Below are positions 28,358 to 38,681 of a stretch of 64,000 nucleotides of DNA, piece by piece; positions within the stretch are counted from its first letter, which is position 1; each line of letters opens with the position of its first letter. Source of the stretch: Homarus americanus. Its lineage: Eukaryota; Arthropoda; Malacostraca; Decapoda; Nephropidae. The notes under the pieces were generated by a model that saw only the letters and a list, made by a program, of their open reading frames with translations, was not told where the DNA came from and made no database searches. The stretch lies in assembly GCF_018991925.1 (NCBI RefSeq), contig NW_024748870.1:936400-1000399 (forward strand), in the 5' to 3' direction. Made by a program: the position numbers and the translations under genes.

Positions 28358-29222
28358 GAACTGTACTACCTGTTGCTGATGCCTCATTGGAAGTGCCTGT
28401 AGATGATGCCCCAGTGTTAGTACCATTATTTGATGCCCCCAGTGCTAATACCTGTTGTTGATGACACGATGCTAGTGTCTGTTGTTGATGCCCCGGGGGT
28501 AGTACCTGTTGGTGATGCCCCAGTGGTAGTACCTGTTGCTGATGTCCTAGTTGGAGTATATCTTGTTGATGCCTCAGTGGTAGTGCCTGTAATTGATGCC
28601 CCAGTGGTAGTACCTGTTGTTGATGCCCCAGGGGTAGTACCTGTTATTGATGCCCCAGGGGTAGTACCATTTGTTGAGTATATTTTGTTGGTGCCCCAGT
28701 GCTAGTACCTGTTGTTGATGCCCCAGGGGTAGTACCTGTTGGTGATGCCTCAGTGGCAGTGCCTGTAATTGGTGCCCCAGTGGTAGTACCTGTTGTTGAT
28801 GCCCCAGGGTTAGTACCTGCTGTTGATGCCCCAGGGGTAGTACCTGTTGTTGATGCCCTGGTTATAGTACCTGTTGTTGGTGCCCCAGTGGCCAGTACCT
28901 GTTGTTGATGCCCCAGGGGTAGTACCTGTTGTTGATGCCCCGGTGATAGTACCTGTTGTTGGTGCCCCAGTGGCCAGTACCTGTTGTTGATGCCCTGGTT
29001 ATAGTACCTGTTGTTGATGCCCCGGTGATAGTACCTGTTGTTGATGCTCCAGTGGCCAGTACCTGTTGTTGATGCCCCAGGGGTAGTTCCCGCTGTTGAT
29101 GCCCCAGTGGTAGTACCTGTTGTTGATGACCCAGTGGGAGTGCCTGTTGTTGATGCCCCAGTGGTAGTACCTATTGTAGGTGCCCCAGTCTTAGACATGC
29201 TGTTGATGCCCCAGGGGTAGTA
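28358..29222. repeat. 27-bp minisatellite
   Basis: About 30 copies of a 27-bp unit, gatgccccaggggtagtacc followed by tgttgtt, with scattered substitutions. Since 27 is 9 codons, frames on both strands stay open (VPVVDAPGV on +; GASTTGTTT on -). Some blocks of several units are duplicated together (28850-28990). It lies in the first long intron of the dehydrogenase, 370 bp before the next exon. I read it as non-coding. Confidence 0.95.
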
Positions 29223-29591
29223 TTTGTGATAGTATGGTCACATGTTGCTGTGATGTTTGCTATCATTTTGTATAGAGCCAGAATACACCCAAATTACTGG
29301 AGAAAAGTGAGGTCTTTACGTATTGGTTCATAGGAAGTGTTACCTCGATTGCACATTGGTGTCAAGGAGATGATTTTTTTTTACAAACATGAGTTAGCTG
29401 GAACTTCAAACTGTTATTGTTCAAGAATTAGATTTCCGAATCCCCTCCAAATTATGGATGTAAAATAATTGTCTCGTCTCATACACATCAACCATATTTG
29501 CAGCCGGTCAATATCCACGTGAGGTACAGATCGTATACCTATAGTTTAAATCTTCTTCAGTCATCTTTAATCTTAATGTATTTATTTTCAG
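29223..29591. other. Intron end, nothing recognised
   Basis: Unremarkable AT-rich sequence leading to a branch/pyrimidine region and the acceptor tttattttcag at 29581-29591. Confidence 0.5.
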
Positions 29592-29750
29592 GCGTTATGA
29601 TGTGTCCACAAATGAAAACTGAAGATGGGTTTGATATGCAGATGGGCACCAATCACTTTGGCCATTTTCTGCTGACTTGCCTCCTGCTGCCCTTGCTCAC
29701 ACATTCTGAACCTGCACGCATCATCAACATCTCTTCTTTGGCACATGCAA
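29592..29750 (+). CDS. Retinol dehydrogenase-like SDR, internal exon (Asn/Ser region)
   Basis: Encodes [20 protein letters not shown], then [20 protein letters not shown] and [32 protein letters not shown] is the hallmark helix of RDH11-14 proteins, with the catalytic Asn in GTNH. NISSLAH carries the catalytic Ser. The acceptor is tttcag (29586-29591) and the donor gtatga (29751). Length 159 bp, phase 1 at both ends. The first residue is completed by the g at 13805, so the join to the previous exon reads NNAG-VMMCP, exactly as in the family. The intron before it is 15,786 bp long. Confidence 0.95.
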
Positions 29751-30289
29751 GTATGAATTATGAACTACCTATTTTATTTATTATGCTTAGAGACTTTTGA
29801 TTTGAAATTTTCTCTGGTGGAAATTTATTTTAGAAATACATTTTTTAAAGACTGTCCATTTGATCTTCTTTGTAAAAGGTGTTGCTAACAGTTCCTTTCC
29901 GAGTGACTTGATCATCCCGTATACATTCCATCTTGTCATGCAGTTTTCTGTTCATTCTCTAAACAAATCTTTTTGTTTCACACTCTTTTTTATTGAACGC
30001 TTACCTCACTTGACTGAAGGAGTTTCATCTCACTAATTAGTTTCCATATATCTGTCAGCCTTCAGTTCATTGTAAATCATTCGCCTGTTTTCTTAGCAAA
30101 TATTTTATATAAAGTTAATCTTACCCGTGACAAGCTCGATATAGTATTACGAGAATTAAAGTATAATTTATTGAATTTAGTAAATACTGTAATTCCAAAC
30201 TGATATCTAGAACTGAATTCGTCCAGTACCACAAATTTAGAAAAATAGGTTATGTTCACGACGGTAATCTATCCCCCAATACGGTGATT
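29751..30289. other. Intron start, nothing recognised
   Basis: Start of the 24.7-kb intron; AT-rich, no feature. Confidence 0.5.
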
Positions 30290-30299
30290 TTTCAATTAC

Positions 30300-32660
30300 T
30301 CAGATCTGTCTCTCTCCCTAGTAGAACAATTTGCTTTATTTAAAGGTCTGAAATTTGCTTTTAATCTCTGCAAATTAGACTTTTTAACCATGTTCTTGGT
30401 TTTGAGACACTTTGTAAGAAATTGTCTCCTCTCAGTTTATATGATCCAGTATCAAAGGGTTTGCATTATTTCAATAACTCTCTCCGCCACTTAGTGTTTT
30501 GATCCTATTATTCATACAACTCTTTCAGCACCAAACAAGTTCTTTCTAAGAAAGAATTTCTCGTATTTAAAAATTTAGCATCCAACGACAATATTATCAC
30601 CACTAAACCAGGCAAGGATAATGGGGTTGTTGTACTTAATAAAACATCCTGCATTCAGAAAATGTTGAATATACTTAACGACCGCACTAAATTTACCTCC
30701 ATTCTAGACGACTTAGTTAAGGTAGTTCTCAAGTTTGAGATGAGACTAAAATTGGGATACAAATATTACTGGCAGATAAGTGGAGGGGCGGGTCAACCTT
30801 TTCAACTGTGTCATCTTAGGGACCCCCATACACTACAACATTATGTATTAGGATGTGAAAAAAATCCAACCATACAGGAACAGTGAGATCACTACTTTAA
30901 AGAAACAAGTTTGCTGGATGATTAATAAGTTAATGGAAAGATTAAAATTATTCTCGAAATGTATAAAAATTTTGCTCCAACAATATGACATTTAACTTTG
31001 TGTAGGATTACATTATCAGTTATATTAGTTTAGTACAGTGTTCATGTCAAAATGAACTTTTTCATTGATGTAAAAATAATTATTGTATTAATATTTATAA
31101 CTTTTTGTAAGCCCCAGAAGGGGACGGCAAAAGTGAGGGTGGGAGTAGTATAATAACCTGTCCTTTTGATGTAATAGTTTTATCGTCAATAAAGTATTTA
31201 AATTTCAATTGCAATTTCAAGTTTGAGGACTACAGTATATAAACAGATTTCTTCGTAAACTTAAAAACAAGGATGTCATTAATGACTCCTCCTTTATAAA
31301 GCTCTTTGTTAGCGGTTTTAAACCAGGTGTCCTGTACTGACTACCAAAGATACACAAGGATGCGTGTCCCTTATGCCCTATATTGTATGTCCTCGGCACC
31401 TTCAACTATAATCTGTCCATATTTCTAACCAGCATCTCGTTCAACAACTGTGTTATAGGTAGCTTTGATATACACTCGCTATTTACTAACAATCCTCTTG
31501 AAGAAACTATTGACATATTTACAGATGAATTGTTCTCAAATACAGATATAATTGACGGATGCAGTGGACCACAATTTAAAGAATTTTTTGAACTGGCTGT
31601 AAATGATTGTTTGTTTTTATTTAATAACAAAGCTTATAAACAATGCGATGGTGTTGCTATGGGTTCACCCTTAGGTCCCACGTTAGCCAACGCTTTCCTC
31701 TGTCACCAAATCGACGATATGTTGATGACACATTTTTAATTTTCAGATCACTTGATCACGTCCCTATGTTCCTAATTATCTAAATTCGAAGCATAGCAAC
31801 ATCAAATTTACTTGTGAATTCGAAAAAGACAATATTCTACCATTTCTTGATATTAATATGCACCGTCTTGATAATAGTTTCGAGACAGCCTTATACAGAA
31901 AACCAACATTCACAGATGTGAGCACCAAATTTTCATAATTAATTCCTCCTAATTACAAACGAAATCTAGTGTGTACTCTTACCGACAGAGCCTGTTATAT
32001 TTTAAAGATATTTACACCTAGACAATGAACTGAAATGTATAAAGGAACTACGCTTTAACAATGGTTTTCCTAAGAGATTTACAGATACTCATAAAGGCAA
32101 AACTCTTAATAGGATTTTGGGTCCCACGAAGCCTCAAATCCACACCGTTCCTAAATATTCTATTTCACCATCCCGTACACGGGTCCACTCAGTATAACCC
32201 TTAGAAACAAACTAAAGAAGTTTATCAATTAATTATATCCACAAATTTCTCTTAAACTAGTCTTCAAAGCCCAAAGTTCAATTAAAAAGTTCTTAAAACT
32301 AAAGACACCATACCCACACACTTTCAATCCTCAGTTGTTTGTCAACTTTCGTGTGCTAGCTGTAGGGCAGCATATGTAGGTAAAACAAATAGGTACTGAT
32401 AACTCTCATCCAGGAGCACTTGGGCCGTTCCGTCCGAACAGGCCAGTTAATCATACAACCACCACATTCATCTATCCGTAACCACGCCCACCAACATGAC
32501 CACCCATTTTCGTAGTCTGATTTCTCAGTTCTTGGTAGGAGCAACTGTGAGATGGACTTCCTCATAATGGACGCCTTGTATCACTACAAAGTAAAGCCAT
32601 CCATTTGTGATATGGCTTCTGGTGAATGTTGTGTTTTTCTCACTAAGGCTCGACTCAATT
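30300..32660 (+). pseudogene. Penelope reverse transcriptase with GIY-YIG endonuclease, broken
   Basis: Before the LINE insertion (30380-30739): FETLCKKLSP-like, YDPVSKGLHYFNNSLRH, SKKEFLVFKNLASNDNIITT, KPGKDNGVVVLNKTSCIQKM and LNDRTKFTSI. After it (31228 on): INRFLRKLKNKDVINDSSFI, SGFKPGVLY, LPKIHKDACPL, IGSFDIHSLFTNNPLEETID, DGVAMGSPLGPTLANAFL and the catalytic RYVDDTFLIF in the next frame (YVDD at 31718-31729). The GIY-YIG part is at about 32330-32570 (CASCRAAYVGKTNRY, then EHLGRSVRTGQL). The enzyme would copy element RNA at a nicked target. Stops (31342, 31922 and others) and frame changes inactivate it. Confidence 0.85.
30740..31216 (+). mobile_element. 5'-truncated LINE 3' end inserted in Penelope
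   Basis: Flanked by identical 11-bp copies of tcaagtttgag (30729-30739 and 31217-31227), a clean target-site duplication. Inside, LGYKYYWQISGG followed by CHLRDPHTLQHYVLGC is the C-terminal zinc-binding tail of a LINE ORF2 (CxxC/H...H...C). A 3' UTR then carries the polyadenylation signal aataaagt at about 31190. Removing it restores the Penelope frame across ...VLKFE / DYS.... Confidence 0.9.
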
Positions 32661-32870
32661 AAGGTAATACATCCTGTATGTTTTAGTTTCCCCTCATTTT
32701 TATTGGTTTTAAATTTTAATGGTCTTTTAAAACTTTTGCAGAAGGTAAGTTTTAGAATAATGTTTTGTTTTTATTGTATATTACCTGTAATTTTGAAAAC
32801 TTTTTAAATTGTTTTCCAGACTCTGATGATGGAAAAATAATTTCCTAAACGTTAGTAATTAAGAAATCCA

Positions 32871-33269
32871 ACTTAGTCAAGATGTTTGTGTTTTCCCTGG
32901 TTCTCCTCTTCATTATGAAATTAGGCTTTCCACATAACAAGTAACGCAGAAGTCCAATGTTCGATTCCCTATGAGTGAGGTATATATATGTAGCCTCGTG
33001 TTTCCTAGCTGGATTCGATAAAATGCTACTACGACCACATAGATGGCACAGGCAATCCCCTGTAACAATCATTTCTTTGTATAACAGTATATAACACAGT
33101 AATGGGGAGAACATAATATCTCTACCATTACCAACTGTGCATCTGTTGGGTGGCTGTTACCGTTGTATAACAACTACTTGTGAAGCTGTCATATATGTAA
33201 CAACCTTCCTGGGTTGTCACTACTTGTAACAATCACTTGTGAAGCATGTTACCTTATATTCTAGACGAA
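32871..33269. other. Non-coding, with a T-arm-like motif
   Basis: gttcgattcc at about 32962-32971 resembles a tRNA T-arm, but no matching D-arm or anticodon stem was found. Short imperfect repeats of cttgtgaagc..gt occur at 33176-33250. Nothing else seen. Confidence 0.4.
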
Positions 33270-33730
33270 CTAAAATATAAATAAATGTTTAGTGGGTCTT
33301 CAGTAACGAAATCCAATAGGTTCCTTTTGTGCAGTTATTATAAAAGGTTTCTACAGGTATGTACACTTTCAAAAAGGATTATCACCTTAAGTTAATCAAT
33401 TGAGCTATGGATGTTAGAATCAGACGGCAAGCTTCTCTGTGAAGCTTGGCTATCAATATGTCTGTTTCTCGGGAGGGTTGAGTGAAGACTGAGTGATCAT
33501 CGAGGGCAAATAGCCGGCCCCATACAGCCGGCTAAGGTAGAATTAGAAACGTGCCCTCCAGTGGAAAGTTAATGATCATGTGTTCAATGAATGGACCACA
33601 TGATCACAGCATGACAGCTCACTGCTCATGGAAAGTTACCGTGGGTGGTGAAGTTATACAAGACAAATGTAATTAACCCACATTTATTTGAGACAAGGGC
33701 TAATACATCGCTCGGTCACACTTTCTGAAC
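33270..33730 (+). mobile_element. Non-autonomous derivative of LINE family B
   Basis: The left part (agtgggtcttcagtaacgaa, then tagccggc) corresponds to the family B 5' UTR at 23430-23640. The right part (cagtggaaagttaatgatca, tgtaattaacccacatttat and gggctaatacatcgctcggt) corresponds to the family B 3' UTR at 27430-27560. No ORF lies between them. Another copy is at 50555-50955 (-). Confidence 0.75.
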
Positions 33731-34001
33731 TCCACGAGGATTAAACTAATCTCACAGAAAACCCTATACATATACCTAACCAAGTTACATACATATGTGT
33801 GTAAACACTAAACTGGGGAAGCTGACACCTGCGGTTGAACAGCTGCTCAAGCCCTAGTCTGAAATGCCTTATGGGAGAGTATATTATGCACAATGGCAAA
33901 CTTGGAAGATTCTGACTTATAATCACAAAACAAAAATATTACTGCCAATATCAACACAATAGTTCAAATCGTTAACTTGGGTATAGCAAATCCCGTAATA
34001 A

Positions 34002-34410
34002 CATGGCAAAAACAAATCTTGCCTATTTCGTGTTTAAGAATGCACCTTCTTAGCAATGTACAACTTTTGCTGCTTTAAATAATCACGCTGGATGAATGAG
34101 TGTGTGTGTGGTGCTTGGGACTCTTCTGTGAAACATTCACCTTTGCGGAGAGCAATGGTACTGATTTGCGAAGGGTCCTACATCGAAATAGCTTTAGATT
34201 CACAAAACAATAAAAATCACTACCAAAATAAAATGGCAAAAATATATTTCGCCTATTTCGTGTTTAAGAACGCTCCTTCTTAGCAATTTACAACTTTTGC
34301 AACTTTAATCATGCTGGATGAATGAGTGTGTGGTGCTTGGGACACACTTCGACAAAACATACACCTTTGTGGAGAGCAATGGTACAAACTGGAGAAGGGT
34401 TCTACCACAG
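34002..34410. repeat. Tandem duplication, period about 230 bp
   Basis: atggcaaaaacaaatcttgc and tgcctatttcgtgtttaaga at 34002-34045 recur at about 34232-34275 (atggcaaaaatatatttcgc...). Both are followed by gctggatgaatgagtgtgtg, gtgcttggga and agagcaatggtac. The second unit is cut by the DNA transposon that starts at 34411. Confidence 0.85.
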
Positions 34411-37400
34411 TAGGGTGTGTCATACGGAGGCGAATTTTTTTTTTTGAGTTTGAAAAATCGGCCCATGGTATTAATGATGTAGTTCTATGTGCAGAATCAT
34501 GTGATATCTTCAGATTTGAAAAGTTTTCATTTTTTGCTAGGTAAATTTTAACTTGAAATCTTATGAAAATTCAGTATTCCCACCCTTTTACCAACACCAC
34601 TAAATAGCTTATTTAAAGTAAAGTAAATGTATCAGGTTAATTTATTAGGATGAAAATGATCCAGAATAGTGAAGCGAATGATCTTGACACATTTATTAAA
34701 TTTAATATTCTTTTAGAAAACAAAATCATCAAATAAAAACCGGTTTTGCCTACTACGACCGTTGCTTTTTACCATAGAACATGTCTTTCTTGCTTCAGTT
34801 TCTACTCATCACCTCCCTGCTGACCACCTGAGCTCGGATGTAGCCTTCCCTCCTCTCCTGGCTGTACACGTGACTGCTGGCCTCGCTCACTTGCTGTACA
34901 CAGCGCTCTATACTCTGGGTGTGCGAGGGCCAGGCAGGGACATGCATGGGGTTGTCCAGGAAAGCTCTGACTTGAACATTGGTGAGGCTGCAGGTAAGAG
35001 GGGGCTCACTGCCAACCTGGATGTTATCCAGATCTATGAGATCAGTGAGGGTCTTGGCACCTAGATTGACTTCAGGAGTTTTCCTGACCCTGAAGGAATA
35101 ATCACCAACTGATTCGTCATGCCAAGATCCTCTCATAAGTCTCATATCCAAGATCTTTTTGACTGCCACTCCTCTCTCCTCCTCATCCTTACTGCAGAGC
35201 ATTGTCTGCAGAACTGCCTCGGGATGAGCATACCAGGAAGATCTCCTCACAGTCTGCTCCACAATCTGAACAACCTTCCTTGGCTGACTCCTCAGGAGCT
35301 CAAGCTGGAAGAGAACATGCCTCGGACCTTCGGAGAACGATGACTTGACCTTGGTGTTGAACCAAGTTGGCAAGTAGACACTCACGATGAATTGGACAAT
35401 AAGTCTCAGGTTGTGAAGCTGGTTCCCTTTCAGTTTATGATGAGCGACCCAAATTCTGCAGAACCTAAGAGCCGTTGTGAGCCACCTAGAATGTGAGACT
35501 GGACCTATCTGCGGGTAAGCAAGTCTATCCAGGCATGGCCCAGTTTGATGGCACTTGCAAATCATGTAACCATAAGTACTGGAGTCGGTGTCGGAATTAG
35601 TCAATGACGGTAATATTACCGGCTCATGAGTGGAGGCAAGCTGTGATTTTTTCAAAGCTCGGATTTATTTCTAACTCAGTGGCAGAGTCCAGCATCTTGC
35701 CAAGAGGACCAGACCATCTGTTGTTTGAAAGAGTCTTGCCATCCAGCTCCTGGATCAGATGTCTGAGTGGTAAACTCGTTGGTGTGGAGGTCACAAACAA
35801 TCCAGACCAGCTTCCTCCCAATCTTCCGCTCTATCCACTGTATGACCCCCCCTTGCCACCCTGTGTTCGTGTTGGTGCTGTCCCCTCCAATGGCCTGCAG
35901 GGTCTGGTCTACGTTCCTCTCTCTGAGCCAGTTCACAATGTTATCTGCCACTGTCTCAGCTGGTTTCCTGATGTCATCTTTCTCTGGAGTGAAATGCCAC
36001 AAATACTTCCCTCTTGGTTCACTGCAGCAGGAGTAGTGTTCCTCCTTCACCATGGCAGGGAACAACTTGTCAGAATCTCCAACTTTCATGAACACTTTAG
36101 TGTCAGCCCTTCTCTCATCAAAGAACAAACAATTGATTCCATTTTCTCTTATCCCCTTATCAAACTCCTCTTCTAGGTTACTGACAAGTTTCTCCTGAGC
36201 TCTCCTTACTTTGTTATGATCTATCACCAGGTGAACATCATTAGGTGTTATCAAACCACCGTCAATCCAGGCAGCTGTTGCTATCTCTGCAGTTTCTCTG
36301 AGACCAGTGTGGTGTCGCATGCTGGCCAGAGCTATGCTTGGGATATCTTTCCTATTTCGAATCTTATGCCTGGAAGTTTTGGGATCATTATTTTCTGGGT
36401 TAGGGACAAAGTCACCATTCTCCTGGTCAGCACTCGGATCAGCCATGGGGAAGTCATTAAACTCTGAATCAGCTTGACTCCAATCATCGGCATTTTTTAC
36501 CTCACCCTGGGCCTTCTCAAGTCTCTTTTCCTCGGCAACTCTTCTCCTCTTCTGTCTCTCTGTGGCAGCCTCCTGTCTCTTGGACTCCGGAATATCTTGG
36601 CTAGAAATCATGAGAGAGCCCCTATACCACCAGTCTTCTCTCTCTGTGCTTTGACAAATGCCAGTTCGATCACAGGAATCTTCCAGTTCACGCTTGCAAA
36701 TACAGGAGATGTGGGCCTTTTCAGTTTGATCCGCGATCGCATCAAACTCAGGACAGAGAACAATTGGGCACTTGCAAGTAATTATGTCAAATAACTGGTC
36801 AGTTGCCTTAAGCTGTCATAACTGCAAGTTTTCCTCTCCCAGAAAGATATATCTCTTGCCTTTTCCCCAACTGGCTGGCAGTCTCTCACTAATCTTCTTC
36901 TGACTTGTTATGACTGGAGGCTTGAACTGGCGTTAGCCAGGTGTACTGTGCCAAGACAGCTTTGGTCATATCACTGGCAATGTCTTTGTTTGTGTGTAAG
37001 TTCTTTGGTTCTTTTTCACTGATTTGCCTGATTAAAACACCGTATCTCAAGCATCTCCAATGTAGGCAACTCCGACTTCAGGAGCTCTCCCAGACAGGAT
37101 AGTGACTACAAGAGATGGCTGGATTTTTGGTTCCTCGTCTTGACACAAGCCATCGCAAATATTATCAACTTATAAATGCATCGAATGCAAAACAGAAAAA
37201 TATTGTTAGTTGGGTTGTTAAAGAATGAAGTCAGAAAGCAATGTTCACTATTTAATTGTAATGCACTAATGCAGCTGTACGTTAGATTTTCGATAAATTT
37301 CACGCTAAAATTTACCTAGCAAAAGGTTGCAAAATATTGAAACTGAAATTATTTTCTGTTTATATACACTAAAATCTACCAAAAAAGTGATGGGCCATTA

Positions 37401-37435
37401 GTTTTAGCTGATCTTCCCTCCTATGACACACCCTA
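34411..37435 (-). mobile_element. 3.0-kb DNA transposon with 9-bp target duplication, unassigned family
   Basis: The left end tagggtgtgtcata(c)ggagg (34411-34430) and the reverse complement of the right end, tagggtgtgtcataggaggg (from 37435 leftwards), form terminal inverted repeats of about 22 bp. Both ends are flanked by an identical ctaccacag (34402-34410 and 37436-37444), a 9-bp target duplication. The only gene is on the minus strand (34795-36611). A 9-bp duplication fits Mutator-like elements best (8-11 bp); hAT and P elements usually give 8. The inserted target is the tandem duplication at 34002-34410. Confidence 0.9.
34795..36611 (-). pseudogene. Transposase-like protein of the 3.0-kb element (unnamed family)
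   Basis: Read on the minus strand, the protein starts MISSQDIPESKRQEAATERQ with a charged coiled region. It continues with RNRKDIPSIALASMRHHTGL, TNDVHLVIDHNKVRRAQEKL-like sequence, LWHFTPEKDDIRKPAETVAD, LQAIGGDSTNTNTGWQGGVI, VWIVCDLHTNE, LPLRHLIQELDGKTLSNN, FSGPLGKML-like sequence, GPVSHSRWLTTALRFCRIWV, VSVYLPTWFNTKVKSSF, SWYAHPEAVLQTMLCS and near the end PAWPSHTQSIERCVQQVSEA. Two frame changes (near 35765 and 35640) break about 600 codons. The GGDST, CDLH and SIER positions look like the Asp, C-x2-H and Glu of an RNase H-fold (hAT/MULE-like) transposase. I recognise this as a protein repeated in arthropod genomes, usually called uncharacterised. The transposase role is inferred from the element's ends. 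Confidence 0.7.
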
Positions 37436-37444
37436 CTACCACAG

Positions 37445-38264
37445 TATGGCTGAAAATTTACAGTCTGCGATAATATCATTGTAGAACTGATGCATTTGCA
37501 GTTTAAAAAGATGTGCCTATGACATTAACATTTATAACATTATTAACCTGACTTATTTGTGGTTTGAACATCCTTCCTGGGAAAAAAATCCTCATTACGC
37601 CTAAGGTTTGAAAATACTGGGAATATATTACTTCAGTATATATATAAAATAAGTAAGACACTTATAAAATAAAAAGAACCTACCACGACGGTTACCGTGT
37701 GATGGTATGCTGTAGAATATATCAATGTGGGAATAAATCTACTGTATGTGTATGAAATACCTATTCTTTGTAGGCTTGACACGAAGATACCTTCCTGGAA
37801 TTGCTTGAATGTTAATTCCCGTAGACTTGTGTGTGTCACTCGCAGGAGACACAGCTGATACGAAGGTCCCGGTGACTGGGTCAATGTCCACGAAAATTCT
37901 GAGTACAGCAAACTGTCGAAGCTGCTCCCTCCCAGTGGACTCAAGGACTCAAGTGTATCACTAAGGGGGGTGCTGGGGCGTTGGTTGTTGGTGGGTTATT
38001 TTTCACGAAACTGCTGACTCACGTCCTGGACTGTGAACGATTCATTTGCAGAACTAATGTTCACTTCAGCTAACAGGAGTGTTGCCATATAACGGCAATT
38101 ATCAATAACTCAGTAATGATTATAGATAAAAAAAAACTGTACATCATCTTGGATGATAAAATGAGTATCACTCAACATAAAACATCTCACTTCGGTATAT
38201 ATCCATGTGTACTTAGAAGAAAAACTTCAGGAACAAAAAAAAAATCATGTATAACAATATCTAG
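37445..38264. other. Intron sequence; one arm of an inverted repeat
   Basis: Mostly unremarkable. 38078-38165 (ttgccatataacggcaattat to tacatcatcttggatgataa) is the inverted partner of 42893-42997 on the far side of the LINE. Confidence 0.5.
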
Positions 38265-38600
38265 GTAGTGCAGGTAGGCAGCTACCAAATAGGGAGGTAC
38301 TACCTCCTGGGAAGATTTTGGAAGCATAATTTGTTGTCTAATGGTAGACCCTGTTGCCATATGACATCACGAAAATTGTGACCAAGTCCCAGGTTGCTGA
38401 CCTGACTTTCTGTCTCATTTAGACACAATTGCAGGGTCTCAATTGTTTCTCTTACTATTGATAATACAACATACATATATTATTTCTCACTTTTGATCTT
38501 ATTTCATTTTTTTATTTATGGTTCTGTATTATTATTATTGCAGTGTTTTTATTATTATTATCTTTATTTTTGTATTATTTTATTTTCAAATTTGTATTTT
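38265..38600 (+). mobile_element. Interspersed repeat family A, copy 2
   Basis: gtaggcagctaccaaatagg, ggtactacctcctgggaaga, taatggtagaccctgttgcc and tgcagggtctcaattgtttc match copy 1 at 22700-22885. It ends in short (ATT)n sequence rather than the long microsatellite, directly before the LINE at about 38605. Confidence 0.85.
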
Positions 38601-38681
38601 TATACATTCTAAAGAATGTGTTCTGACCTCACTAGGGGTAAGGTCACGGCAGGGTTAGCTCCCGAGGGATAATTATCAGAT

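Larger units (their letters stand above)
30290..32870 (+). mobile_element. Penelope-like retroelement (decayed), carrying a LINE insertion
   Basis: Coding pieces on the + strand follow the Penelope plan: an N-terminal region, the RT, then a GIY-YIG endonuclease. The end is marked by gactctgatgatggaaaa and tttcctaaacgtt at 32819-32852, wording typical of Penelope 3' ends. A 477-bp LINE tail is inserted at 30740-31216. Ends are approximate, as no terminal repeats were identified. Confidence 0.8.

Noticed and set aside
28430..29220. Possible repetitive protein with VPVVDAPG or GASTTGTT repeats, or a CRISPR-like array
   Set aside because: Both strands are equally open because the unit is 27 bp; repeats are contiguous with no unique spacers, so it is a minisatellite and not a CRISPR array.
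32930..33000. tRNA gene suggested by gttcgattcc
   Set aside because: No acceptor stem, D-arm or anticodon arm could be assembled around it.
34762..36794. Plus-strand open frames over the 3.0-kb transposon
   Set aside because: They are antisense shadows of the minus-strand transposase-like gene.
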